A DNA stretch of 34,867 bases from the NCBI GenBank assembly GCA_947258835.1, contig CAMYJY010000009.1:1-34867 (forward strand), in the 5' to 3' direction. The DNA comes from an uncultured Pirellulales bacterium. GTDB lineage: Bacteria; Planctomycetota; Planctomycetia; Pirellulales; Lacipirellulaceae. Under the pieces are notes generated by a model. That model saw only the letters and a list, made by a program, of their open reading frames with translations, was not told the origin of the DNA and searched no databases. The position numbers and the translations under genes are program-made. Positions 27,015 to 34,867 of the stretch are shown here, piece by piece; within the stretch, counting starts at the first letter, position 1, and every line of letters starts with the position of its first letter.

Positions 27015-28892
27015 TTGAAAGAAATGCCGGCAACTATGGCCACTTCGACTCCAGGCAAGACTGTCTCCAATATAGCCGAAGCCACGGTACGTTTTTGCGG
27101 CGACTCGGGCGACGGCATGCAGTTGGCCGGAACTCAGTTCACAAACACCTCCGCCCTCGTCGGCAACGATGTGGCCACCTTTCCGGATTTTCCCGCCGAG
27201 ATTCGTGCACCGCGGGGTACCACAGCGGGTGTCAGTGGCTTTCAAATTCACTTTTCCAGTACCGAGATCTATACCCCGGGTGACACGGTTGATGCCCTGG
27301 TGGCAATGAACCCGGCTGCCTTGGTCACCAACCTGGGAGACCTGCGTGACGGCGGCGTCCTGCTGGTCAATCAAGATGCCTTCGACAAAAAAGGGCTGGC
27401 CCAGGCCGGCTACCAGACCAACCCCTTAGAAGACGGCAGTCTCGACCGATTTAAGGTGCATGCGGTCGAAATGACCAAGTTGACCCGCCTGGCGGTGGCC
27501 GACTGTGGGCTCAGCCAAAAAGAAGCCGACCGCTGCCGCAATTTCTTTGCCATGGGCCTTGTATTTTGGCTCTACGATCGGCCGCTGGAACCAACCCTCC
27601 GCTTTATTGAACAGAAGTTTGGCAGCAAAGTCCCCCAAGTTGCGCGGGCCAATTCGCTAGTGCTGAAAAAGGGGTTTCACTACGGCGAAACCGTGGAAGC
27701 CATCAACACCCAGTACCACGTCGAGGCCGCCCAGCTGCCAGCCGGCACTTACCGCAACATCATGGGCAACACGGCCTTGGCCTGGGGTCTGCTGACCGCC
27801 GCCCGCATGAGTGAAAAACGGTTGTTCCTGGGTGCCTATCCGATCACACCCGCCAGCACCATCCTGGAAGAATTGGCCAAACACAAGCACTTTGACGTGC
27901 TGACCTTCCAGGCAGAAGATGAAATTGCCGCCATGACCGCCACCATCGGGGCCGCCTTTGCTGGAGCCATGAGCATCACCGCCAGTAGTGGTCCCGGCAT
28001 CGCCCTCAAGGGCGAAGGACTGGGGCTGGCCGTGATTACCGAATTGCCCATGATTGTCATCAACGTGCAGCGCGGCGGTCCCTCCACGGGCCTTCCCACC
28101 AAGACCGAACAGTCGGATTTGCTGCAAGCCCTATTTGGCCGCAACGGCGAGTGCCCGCTGCCTGTTTTGGCCGCCCGCAGTCCGGGGGACTGTTTTGATG
28201 TGGCCCAAGAAGCTTGGCGCATCGCCGTGCGTTATATGACGCCCGTGCTCCTGCTTACCGACGGCTACATTGCCAACGGTTCGGAGCCCTGGAGAATCCC
28301 CAGTCTCTCCGAAATCCCCAAAATTCCCGTCAAACACCCCACACCGCTCGACAATGGCGAGACCTTTGAACCCTACCAACGCAATGCACGGTTGTCGCGA
28401 CCATGGGCCATCCCCGGCACCCCCACCCTGGAACACCGGTTGGGCGGACTGGAAAAACAGAATGTCAGCGGCAACGTAAGTTACGACCCGTCCAACCACG
28501 ATCACATGTGCCGACTGCGGGCACAAAAAGTCGCCAACATTGCGGACGATATTCCACTGCAAGCAGTCCAGGGCCCAGACAGCGGCGACCTGCTCGTCCT
28601 CAGCTGGGGCGGCCCTTATGGATCCTGTGCCACGGCCGTGCACCAAGCGCAAGCCGCGGGCAGAAAAGTCAGCCATTGCCATCTTCGTTATTTGAACCCC
28701 TTCCCTAAAAATCTGGGGGAGATTCTCACTCGCTTTGACAAAGTGCTCATTCCCGAATTGAATTTGGGGCAGTTGGGTTTGGTGATCCGCTCGACATTTT
28801 TGCTCGACACCATCGGCCTCAATAAAATCGAGGGCAAGCCGTTCAGTGTAGCGGAGATCTTGGCCAAGATAGAAGCACTCACTCCTGCTTAA
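27015..28892 (+). CDS. korA: 2-oxoacid:acceptor (2-oxoglutarate ferredoxin) oxidoreductase, alpha subunit with fused gamma domain
   Basis: ATVRFCGDSGDGMQLAGTQFTN; GAYPITPASTILEELAKHK; AEDEIAAMTATIGAAFAGAMSITASSGPGIALKGEGLGLA; QRGGPSTGLPTKTEQSDL. Confidence 0.93.
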   Translation: MKEMPATMATSTPGKTVSNIAEATVRFCGDSGDGMQLAGTQFTNTSALVGNDVATFPDFPAEIRAPRGTTAGVSGFQIHFSSTEIYTPGDTVDALVAMNPAALVTNLGDLRDGGVLLVNQDAFDKKGLAQAGYQTNPLEDGSLDRFKVHAVEMTKLTRLAVADCGLSQKEADRCRNFFAMGLVFWLYDRPLEPTLRFIEQKFGSKVPQVARANSLVLKKGFHYGETVEAINTQYHVEAAQLPAGTYRNIMGNTALAWGLLTAARMSEKRLFLGAYPITPASTILEELAKHKHFDVLTFQAEDEIAAMTATIGAAFAGAMSITASSGPGIALKGEGLGLAVITELPMIVINVQRGGPSTGLPTKTEQSDLLQALFGRNGECPLPVLAARSPGDCFDVAQEAWRIAVRYMTPVLLLTDGYIANGSEPWRIPSLSEIPKIPVKHPTPLDNGETFEPYQRNARLSRPWAIPGTPTLEHRLGGLEKQNVSGNVSYDPSNHDHMCRLRAQKVANIADDIPLQAVQGPDSGDLLVLSWGGPYGSCATAVHQAQAAGRKVSHCHLRYLNPFPKNLGEILTRFDKVLIPELNLGQLGLVIRSTFLLDTIGLNKIEGKPFSVAEILAKIEALTPA

Positions 28893-28913
28893 GTAAACAT
28901 AAAGATCAGCACC

Positions 28914-29939
28914 ATGAGCATCAATACGACCCTTCCTGTGCTAAAGCCGGCCGATTTTGCTAGCGATCAAGATGTGCGTTGGTGTCCCGGATGTGGCGAC
29001 TATTCCATCCTGGCCCAAATGAAAAAGGTGCTGCCGACACTGGGTTTGCCGCGTGAAAATATCGTCTTTGTTTCGGGCATCGGCTGCTCCAGTCGCTTTC
29101 CGTATTATATGAACACCTACGGCATGCACTCCATTCACGGGCGGGCACCGGCGGTAGCCACGGGACTGAAAACCTGCCGGCCCGAGCTGCAGGTGTGGGT
29201 GATCACCGGCGACGGAGATGGCCTCTCGATTGGCGGCAACCATCTGATGCACGCCATCCGCCGTAATATGGATCTGAACATCGTTTTGTTCAACAACCGT
29301 ATTTATGGCCTCACCAAGGGACAGTACTCGCCCACCTCGCCGCTGGGCAAAAAAACCAAAAGCACCCCCATGGGGGCCATCGACAACCCCCTGCATCCGC
29401 TCTCCATCGCCATTGGTTGCGAAGCCACCTTCGTGGCCCGCAGTATCGATACCAACATCAAACACCTCAGCGCGATGCTGCAACGGGCGGCCAACCATCA
29501 GGGAACCGCCTTTCTGGAGGTCTATCAAAACTGCAACGTGTTCAACGACGGGGCCTGGGAATATGCCACCAACCGTGAGACCAAAGCGGAAACGACTCTC
29601 CAGCTTGAGCACGGCAAGCCACTCATCTTTGGCAAAAACCGCGACCAAGGCATTCGCCTCAACGGGCTGGAACCCGAGGTCGTGGAACTGGGCCAGGGGA
29701 TTACTGAAGACGACCTGCTCTTCCATGACGAACGCAGCCCCGAGCCCAGCCTGGCCTATCTGCTCAGCCGGATGCGGCACGAAGATGGTTTTCCCGAACC
29801 GATAGGCGTTTTTCGTTCTGTCGACGCGCCCCGCTACGATGTCCAAATCAATCAGCAGGTGGAGGAAGCCACCCAGGCGAAGGGCCCGGGAGACCTCGAG
29901 GCCTTGTTCCAATCGGGCGAAACCTGGGAAGTCTCCTAG
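28914..29939 (+). CDS. korB: 2-oxoacid:acceptor (2-oxoglutarate ferredoxin) oxidoreductase, beta subunit
   Basis: VRWCPGCGDYSILAQ; FVSGIGCSSRFPYYMNTYGMHSIHGRAPAVATGLK; VITGDGDGLSIGGNHLMHAIRRNMDLNIVLFNNRIYGLTKGQYSPTS (TPP-binding). Confidence 0.95.
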   Translation: MSINTTLPVLKPADFASDQDVRWCPGCGDYSILAQMKKVLPTLGLPRENIVFVSGIGCSSRFPYYMNTYGMHSIHGRAPAVATGLKTCRPELQVWVITGDGDGLSIGGNHLMHAIRRNMDLNIVLFNNRIYGLTKGQYSPTSPLGKKTKSTPMGAIDNPLHPLSIAIGCEATFVARSIDTNIKHLSAMLQRAANHQGTAFLEVYQNCNVFNDGAWEYATNRETKAETTLQLEHGKPLIFGKNRDQGIRLNGLEPEVVELGQGITEDDLLFHDERSPEPSLAYLLSRMRHEDGFPEPIGVFRSVDAPRYDVQINQQVEEATQAKGPGDLEALFQSGETWEVS

Positions 29940-29942
29940 AGG

Positions 29943-30004
29943 GATGTGAGATGTGAGATGTGAGATGTGAGATGTGAGATGTGAGATGTGAGATATTTGA
30001 TGTA
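29943..30004 (+). repeat. heptamer tandem array (GATGTGA)x7 + GATATTT + GATGTA
   Basis: Direct count: 7 perfect units 29943-29991, then GATATTTGATGTA. Confidence 0.97.
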
Positions 30005-30005
30005 G

Positions 30006-30158
30006 GGTGCCACTGCTGGCTCGTCCCAATCCCGTTTGGCACGAAAGTTATTGGCAAGTAACAGATAATTTTGAACCACGACGAAACGACGGAAACAACG
30101 AATCAACAGAGGAGAAAGGCAAGTCTCCCTTCGTCGTCGCGTCGTTTCGTTGTGGTTC
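30006..30158 (+). repeat. composite dispersed element: GGGTGCCACTGCTGGC/CCCAATCCCGTTTGGCACGAAAGTT module plus GAACCACGACGAAAC MITE-like unit (30073-30158)
   Basis: First module matches the reverse complement of 20474-20535; MITE-like unit has ~19-nt terminal inverted repeats and relatives at 20445-20473 and 34417-34510. Confidence 0.85.
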
Positions 30159-30325
30159 TGTTGCGAACGCAGACGGATGTCCTTTACGTCCCCAATTTTC
30201 CAAGTAGAGGAGCTAAGCCCCTGCTGTCGAGCCCGAACGGAGGTCTGCTGGGATTGGCCGCAATGCCAATTACGAAGGGTCCGCGCTACTCTAGCTCATC
30301 AATCAAACTCTACGCCTAACTGAGT

Positions 30326-30383
30326 CGTAGGCTGGGGCGAAGCCCCACCTTTTCTATGTGTGATGTGAGATATTTGATGTGAG
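30326..30383. repeat. inverted GTAGGCTGGGGCGAAGCCCCACCT repeat plus short heptamer relic TGATGTGAGATATTTGATGTGAGG
   Basis: Compare 24570-24592/24394-24428 and 29943-30004. Confidence 0.85.
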
Positions 30384-30548
30384 GTGCGACCCCATGAGTG
30401 GACTGGGAGCAGCCCAGGAGGTAATCTGCTTGGGAACCCATAAACCTCCTGTGCTGCGCACAACGACACATGTCCGACTATGTGTTGCTCGGTAGTTATG
30501 CTCATTGCGGACAAGTTTCGGTGCCACCCTCAAGTCGGGCCCTACCTT

Positions 30549-33500
30549 ATGCAGGATAAAAAAAGGCTCTCATCTGTGGCGGCGCAGGTAGCTGAGTTGC
30601 TGGCCGATTTTCAGATGGACGACGACTCGGCCCCAACAGTCCAGCAAGCCGTGCACCTGGCTCGCCAGCTACAAATTCGTGCCAACGCACTGCAAACGAC
30701 CGCCGAGCGCCGCCAACAGGCCGAATTGGATCGCATGATCCAATCACCGCACGACAAGGCCACCCTGCTGCAGCTGACCGATCAGGCCTTTCGTGCGCGG
30801 CTACCCCACCGCGCGGCGGATCAGCTGATTCATATCCTCGATGTGCAGGGCATCCCACGGTTTTTCAGCGCCCTGGACCGCACACTCCTCAAAGGCTTTC
30901 AGTCCTTTGGGAGCTATCTGCCCAGCGTGGCCATGCCCTTTGTCCAAGAGAAAATGCGCCAGGAAACGGCCAACGTCGTGCTACCCGCGGAACCCGAGTT
31001 CCTTAGCAACCACCTCCGCCAACGCCACGCCTCCGGCGTGCGGATGAATGTCAACTACCTGGGCGAAGCCCTCTTGGGCGAGCGGGATGCCGAACGAAGA
31101 CTGCAGCGCTACGTGCAGGCCTTGCAGTGCCCGGACATCGAAGTGATTTCCGTAAAAATTTCCACGATCTACTCGCAGATTTCAGCGCTATCTCGTGAAC
31201 ACTCCATCGACGTGCTCTGCGACCGGATGGAACGGCTCTACCGGGCCGCAGCCCAAGAGCGGTTTCGACAAGTCGATGGCTCGGAGGTAGCCAAATTTGT
31301 GTACCTCGATATGGAAGAATATCGCGACAAAGAAATCACGGCCGAGGTCTTTATTCGCACGTTATCGCGACCGGGGCTGGAGCAAGTCCGCGGCGGCATT
31401 GTGTTGCAGGCCTACATCCCCGATTCCTGGGCGACCCAACAGCGGATCACACATTGGGCCCGCCAACGGCTGGCCGCCGGGGGAGCGCCCATCACACTCC
31501 GCATCGTCAAAGGGGCAAATTTGGAAATGGAGCGGGTGGAGGCCAGCCTGCGGGGCTGGCCCCAGGCCCCGTACCAAGAAAAAAGACAGACCGATGCCAA
31601 CTACAACCGCATGCTGGCCTGGGGGATGCAACCGGAAAACTTATCCGCGGTGCGACTGGGAATCGCCTCCCACAACCTTTTTACCTTGGCGTACGGTCTG
31701 GTACTGGCCTACCACGCCGACGCCTGGCCCCAAGTGCAATTTGAAATGCTGGAAGGCATGGCCAACCATCAACGGCGGGCTCTGTTTGAATTCACCCACA
31801 ACCTGCTGCTCTACGCCCCCGCCTGCCGACAAGCAGAGTTTGTAAGCGCCATCGGCTACCTCATTCGGCGACTCGATGAAAACACGGGGCCCGAAAATTT
31901 CCTCCGCCACGCCTTCCGCTTAGAAGTAGACTCCCCGGACTGGCAAGCATTGGAAGACGCTTTTGTCGCATCATTCGAACACCTAGAGACAATCCGTTCC
32001 GCACCCCGCAGAACACAAAATCGCCAGCGGCAGTCCGACGATGGAGATCAAAATCCAGAGACATCAACTCCGCCAACCGCGGCGGTCGGGCACGGTCCAG
32101 CGCACTCGGCCCCCAACCTAGGATTCACCAACGAACCGGACACCGATTGGTCGTTGCCCCACCACAGCCAGTGGGCCGAGGACATTGTAGCGCGCTGGAA
32201 ATCGCGTCATGGCCCCCGCGCCGAGACCGTCCCCCTGGTGGTGGCCGGCGAAGAGATTGCCACCGGTCGCGAGCTGTGCGAATCGATCGATCCCTCGCGG
32301 CCGGAAACGGTAGTCGGCAGATATTTTCAGGCCCGCGCAGCGGATGTGGCCACAGCCGTCACAGCGGCCACAGCCGACCCCGACGCCTGGCGACGCCGCC
32401 CGGCACAAGAACGTTGTGACATCCTGCAAGCGGTGACGCAGCGGCTCGCTGCCCAGCGGGCCGAGCTGCTGGGCGTCATGTTGGCGGAAGGAGGAAAAAC
32501 ACTCTCCGAATCCGACCCCGAAGTCTCCGAGGCAATCGACTTTTGCCGTTTTTATGCCCAGTCGGCCGGCTACTTCCATGAGTTAGCAGGCCTGGCACCA
32601 TGTGGCTCGGGAGTGGTGGTGGTCGTTTCGCCGTGGAATTTTCCGCTGGCGATCCCCTGTGGCGGGATTGCGGCGGCCTTGGCGGCAGGGAACACGGTAA
32701 TTCTCAAACCGGCTTCCGACACGGTTCTGATTGCGTACCACTTATGCCAGTGTTTTTGGCAGGCGGGGGTGCCACGTACGGCCTTGCAGTTTTTACCTTG
32801 CCCGGGCGCCACCGTTGGCAGCCACTTGGTCACCCACCCGGGCGTGGCCAGGGTGCTGCTGACCGGCGGCACCGAGACGGCCCTGCACATGCTGCGGGCC
32901 AAACCCTCTCTGCAGCTGCTGGCCGAAACGGGTGGCAAAAATGCCACCATCGTCACGGCCTTGGCCGATCGGGAACAGGCCATCAAAAACGTGCTGCATT
33001 CGGCCTTCAGTCACAGTGGTCAAAAATGTTCTGCCACATCCCTGTTAATTTTGGAAGAGGAAGTCTATCACGACGCCCAGTTTCGGGAGGCGCTGTGCGA
33101 TGCCTTGGAAAGCCTGGCGGTGGGTTCTGCGTGGCAGCTCCAGACCAAAGTCGGCCCACTGATCCGCCCGCCGACGGGCGTGTTGGAGCGAAGTCTCACG
33201 AAGCTCGAACCGGAAGAATCCTGGGCGGTTCGGCCCCAACTGCGCGTCCACGACAATCCCCATAGTGTCAGCCCAGGCCTCAAATGGGATGTGCAGCCAC
33301 AGAGCTTCACCCACCTCACCGAGTTTTTCGGGCCGCTGTTGGCAGTGCTACCCGCCCGTGATTTGCACGCAGCGATCGACTTGGTCAACGCCACCGGCTA
33401 TGGCCTCACCGCGGGCCTGGAGAGCCTGGACGATCGCGAGCAACAGCTGTGGCAAGAAGGCGTTCGCGCTGGCAATCTCTACATCAATCGCCCCACCACG

Positions 33501-34364
33501 GGTGCGATCGTACTCCGCCAACCGTTTGGCGGACTGGGAAAAAGTGCCGTCGGCCCCGGCCTGAAGGCGGGCGGGCCCAACTACGTGGTGCCCTTGATGC
33601 ATTTCCAAGCGACAGGGCGGCAGTGCCTGCCCCCGGCTCGAACGGGGGGCCGCCAGCCATCGCGAGCTACCGCTCGGAAAACAATGGCCCGCTCCCGTTG
33701 GTCGCTGGAATCCCTTCAAATATCAGAGAGTCCCACCATGAGCCAGATAGAACTCGACGACTTTTATGCTGCCCTCCGGGCGAGCACCCTCGACCCGGCC
33801 GCGGTAGCACAAATTGTCTCCGCCGCGGAAAGTTACCTAGCCTGGATGGCCACCGAGTTTGGCCCCACCCACGACGAGTTTCGGCTGCTGGGGGAGGACA
33901 ACTACCGCCGTTATCGGCCGCTCACAACGGTTCATATTCGTTTGCATTCGGCGGATACACCCTGGGAACTATTTGCCCGAGCGTTGGCGGCCCGCGTGGC
34001 CGGCTGCCGCATCGTGATCAGCTCACCACCCTTGCTGGAAAGCAGCTTCGTCCAACTGCTGGATCAGCTGACCCACGGCTGGGCCGGACAAATTGAATTC
34101 GTCCCGCAATCCGACACCGAGCTGGCCGACGCCATCCGCGCATCTCACATCCACCGCCTGCGCTATGCCGCTCCCGATCGTGTTCCGCTGGCCATTCGCC
34201 AAGCGGCCGCCGAGACAGGCCACTACCTCGCCGATGCCCCCGTATTGGCGCATGGCCGAATTGAACTGTTGTGGTATTTCCAAGAACAAAGCCTGTCTCA
34301 GATCTACCACCGTTATGGCAACCTGGGGCCGCGCGCGGCGGAAGTACGACACCAGCCCGCATAA
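30549..34364 (+). CDS. putA: bifunctional proline dehydrogenase / L-glutamate gamma-semialdehyde dehydrogenase with C-terminal extension
   Basis: PRODH motifs (NYLGEALLGERDAERRL, RIVKGANLEMERVEASLRGWPQAPYQEKRQTDANYNRML), ALDH motifs (VVVVSPWNFPLAIPCGG, LAETGGKNATIV, HSGQKCSATS), QPFGGLGKSAVGPGLKAGGPNYV; ORF track start 30480. Confidence 0.93.
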   Translation: MQDKKRLSSVAAQVAELLADFQMDDDSAPTVQQAVHLARQLQIRANALQTTAERRQQAELDRMIQSPHDKATLLQLTDQAFRARLPHRAADQLIHILDVQGIPRFFSALDRTLLKGFQSFGSYLPSVAMPFVQEKMRQETANVVLPAEPEFLSNHLRQRHASGVRMNVNYLGEALLGERDAERRLQRYVQALQCPDIEVISVKISTIYSQISALSREHSIDVLCDRMERLYRAAAQERFRQVDGSEVAKFVYLDMEEYRDKEITAEVFIRTLSRPGLEQVRGGIVLQAYIPDSWATQQRITHWARQRLAAGGAPITLRIVKGANLEMERVEASLRGWPQAPYQEKRQTDANYNRMLAWGMQPENLSAVRLGIASHNLFTLAYGLVLAYHADAWPQVQFEMLEGMANHQRRALFEFTHNLLLYAPACRQAEFVSAIGYLIRRLDENTGPENFLRHAFRLEVDSPDWQALEDAFVASFEHLETIRSAPRRTQNRQRQSDDGDQNPETSTPPTAAVGHGPAHSAPNLGFTNEPDTDWSLPHHSQWAEDIVARWKSRHGPRAETVPLVVAGEEIATGRELCESIDPSRPETVVGRYFQARAADVATAVTAATADPDAWRRRPAQERCDILQAVTQRLAAQRAELLGVMLAEGGKTLSESDPEVSEAIDFCRFYAQSAGYFHELAGLAPCGSGVVVVVSPWNFPLAIPCGGIAAALAAGNTVILKPASDTVLIAYHLCQCFWQAGVPRTALQFLPCPGATVGSHLVTHPGVARVLLTGGTETALHMLRAKPSLQLLAETGGKNATIVTALADREQAIKNVLHSAFSHSGQKCSATSLLILEEEVYHDAQFREALCDALESLAVGSAWQLQTKVGPLIRPPTGVLERSLTKLEPEESWAVRPQLRVHDNPHSVSPGLKWDVQPQSFTHLTEFFGPLLAVLPARDLHAAIDLVNATGYGLTAGLESLDDREQQLWQEGVRAGNLYINRPTTGAIVLRQPFGGLGKSAVGPGLKAGGPNYVVPLMHFQATGRQCLPPARTGGRQPSRATARKTMARSRWSLESLQISESPTMSQIELDDFYAALRASTLDPAAVAQIVSAAESYLAWMATEFGPTHDEFRLLGEDNYRRYRPLTTVHIRLHSADTPWELFARALAARVAGCRIVISSPPLLESSFVQLLDQLTHGWAGQIEFVPQSDTELADAIRASHIHRLRYAAPDRVPLAIRQAAAETGHYLADAPVLAHGRIELLWYFQEQSLSQIYHRYGNLGPRAAEVRHQPA
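33617..33710 (+). repeat. dispersed repeat copy lying in frame inside the putA ORF
   Basis: Reverse complement matches 23478-23620: AGCGACCAACGGGAGCGG...TTTCCGAGCGGTAGCTCGC..TGG.TGGCGGCCCCCCG..TTC.AGCCGGGGGCAGGC.CTGCCGCC. Confidence 0.88.
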
Positions 34365-34416
34365 CCCAGGGCCACATGGTACGAACTTTTACAGCCTTTC
34401 ACCCGGCAGCAAAGAA

Positions 34417-34510
34417 GAACCACGACGAAACAACGCAACGACGAACAGGAACTTATTTTTTCGTTTGTTGATTCGTGGTGGACGTTGTTTCCGTTGTTTC
34501 GTCGTGGTTC
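34417..34510. repeat. 94-bp MITE-like element, TIR GAACCACGACGAAACAACG (19 bp perfect)
   Basis: Left GAACCACGACGAAACAACG, right CGTTGTTTCGTCGTGGTTC. Confidence 0.9.
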
Positions 34511-34552
34511 AAGATTCTTACTGTTCGCGGCACCATGAGAAACTCGGCCCCC

Positions 34553-34749
34553 CGTCATTCCCGCGCAGTTCCGTCATTCCCGCGCAGTTCCGTCATTCCC
34601 GCGCAGGCGGGAATCTAGGCAACGTGCGTTCCAATCATTCCCGCCGGAATCCAGACGGTTCGCGCACCATACAGGTTCCTGGATTCCCGCCTGCGCGGGA
34701 ATGACGTGTCGAGGCTTCCTGGATTCCCCCTTTCGCGGGAATGACGTGG
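34553..34749. repeat. cluster of GTCATTCCCGCG/CGCGGGAATGAC repeats (dRS3-like ATTCCC...GGGAAT)
   Basis: CGTCATTCCCGCGCAGTTC at 34553-34571 and 34572-34590, third unit at 34591; half-copy at 34636; opposite-orientation copies 34677-34708 and 34717-34749. Confidence 0.92.
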
Positions 34750-34770
34750 GGGGGCCAGGACACAGAGTTT

Positions 34771-34861
34771 CAGTACTTCCAAAGTCCCGCCCGTTCTCAC
34801 CAGGGACCGGGGCGATAAGCCGCCCGAGAACTGACGTTTTTAGCAGTTAGCACTTCGCTCG
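34771..34861 (+). repeat. second copy of the ~90-bp dispersed repeat at 1460-1550
   Basis: See 1460-1550. Confidence 0.85.
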
Positions 34862-34867
34862 GGTCGG

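Noticed and set aside
27015-29939. korA-korB as a novel system
   Set aside because: Standard two-subunit 2-oxoacid:ferredoxin oxidoreductase; well-described family.
29943-30004. Possible CRISPR array
   Set aside because: Repeats are contiguous 7-mers with no spacers and no cas genes in the window.
28941-30029. 362-aa ORF antisense to korB
   Set aside because: Shadow ORF; its SHISHLTSHISHLTS segment is simply the translated heptamer array.
1460-34861. The two ~90-bp direct repeats as borders of one 33-kb mobile element
   Set aside because: Interior is housekeeping genes with no transposase or intact integrase; copies have diverged; more likely ordinary dispersed repeats.

Overview
GC-rich bacterial window. 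Gene content (tandem double UvrA with an extra C-terminal domain, DUF4914, PutA with a C-terminal extension) is most consistent with a planctomycete, by inference from family knowledge only. I see about 18 protein-coding loci, mostly housekeeping: small membrane protein, stand-alone integrase SAM-like protein, giant UvrA, RNA/SAM methyltransferases, alpha/beta hydrolase, MtfA-like remnant, membrane protein, DUF4914, methyltransferase, CPA2 antiporter, FolD, PgpA, sulfite/nitrite reductase, cyclophilin, RibBA, conserved hypothetical, KorA/KorB, PutA. I found no rRNA, tRNA, CRISPR array, transposase or recognisable defence system. The unusual layer is a dense mosaic of short dispersed repeats. 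(1) GATGTGA heptamer arrays begin 1-3 nt after the stop codons of three genes and share a GATATTT end. (2) A ~100-bp repeat is intergenic upstream of a cyclophilin gene but lies in frame inside putA. Two other inverted-repeat insertions sit in frame inside uvrA, so repeat-derived peptide appears to be tolerated in inter-domain linkers. (3) There is a family of GGCC-core hairpins, a GAACCACGACGAAAC MITE-like family, and several other palindromes. Two genes look broken: the UvrA C-terminal domain lies in the -1 frame with a GTGA stop/start overlap, and the MtfA-like gene has lost its catalytic centre.
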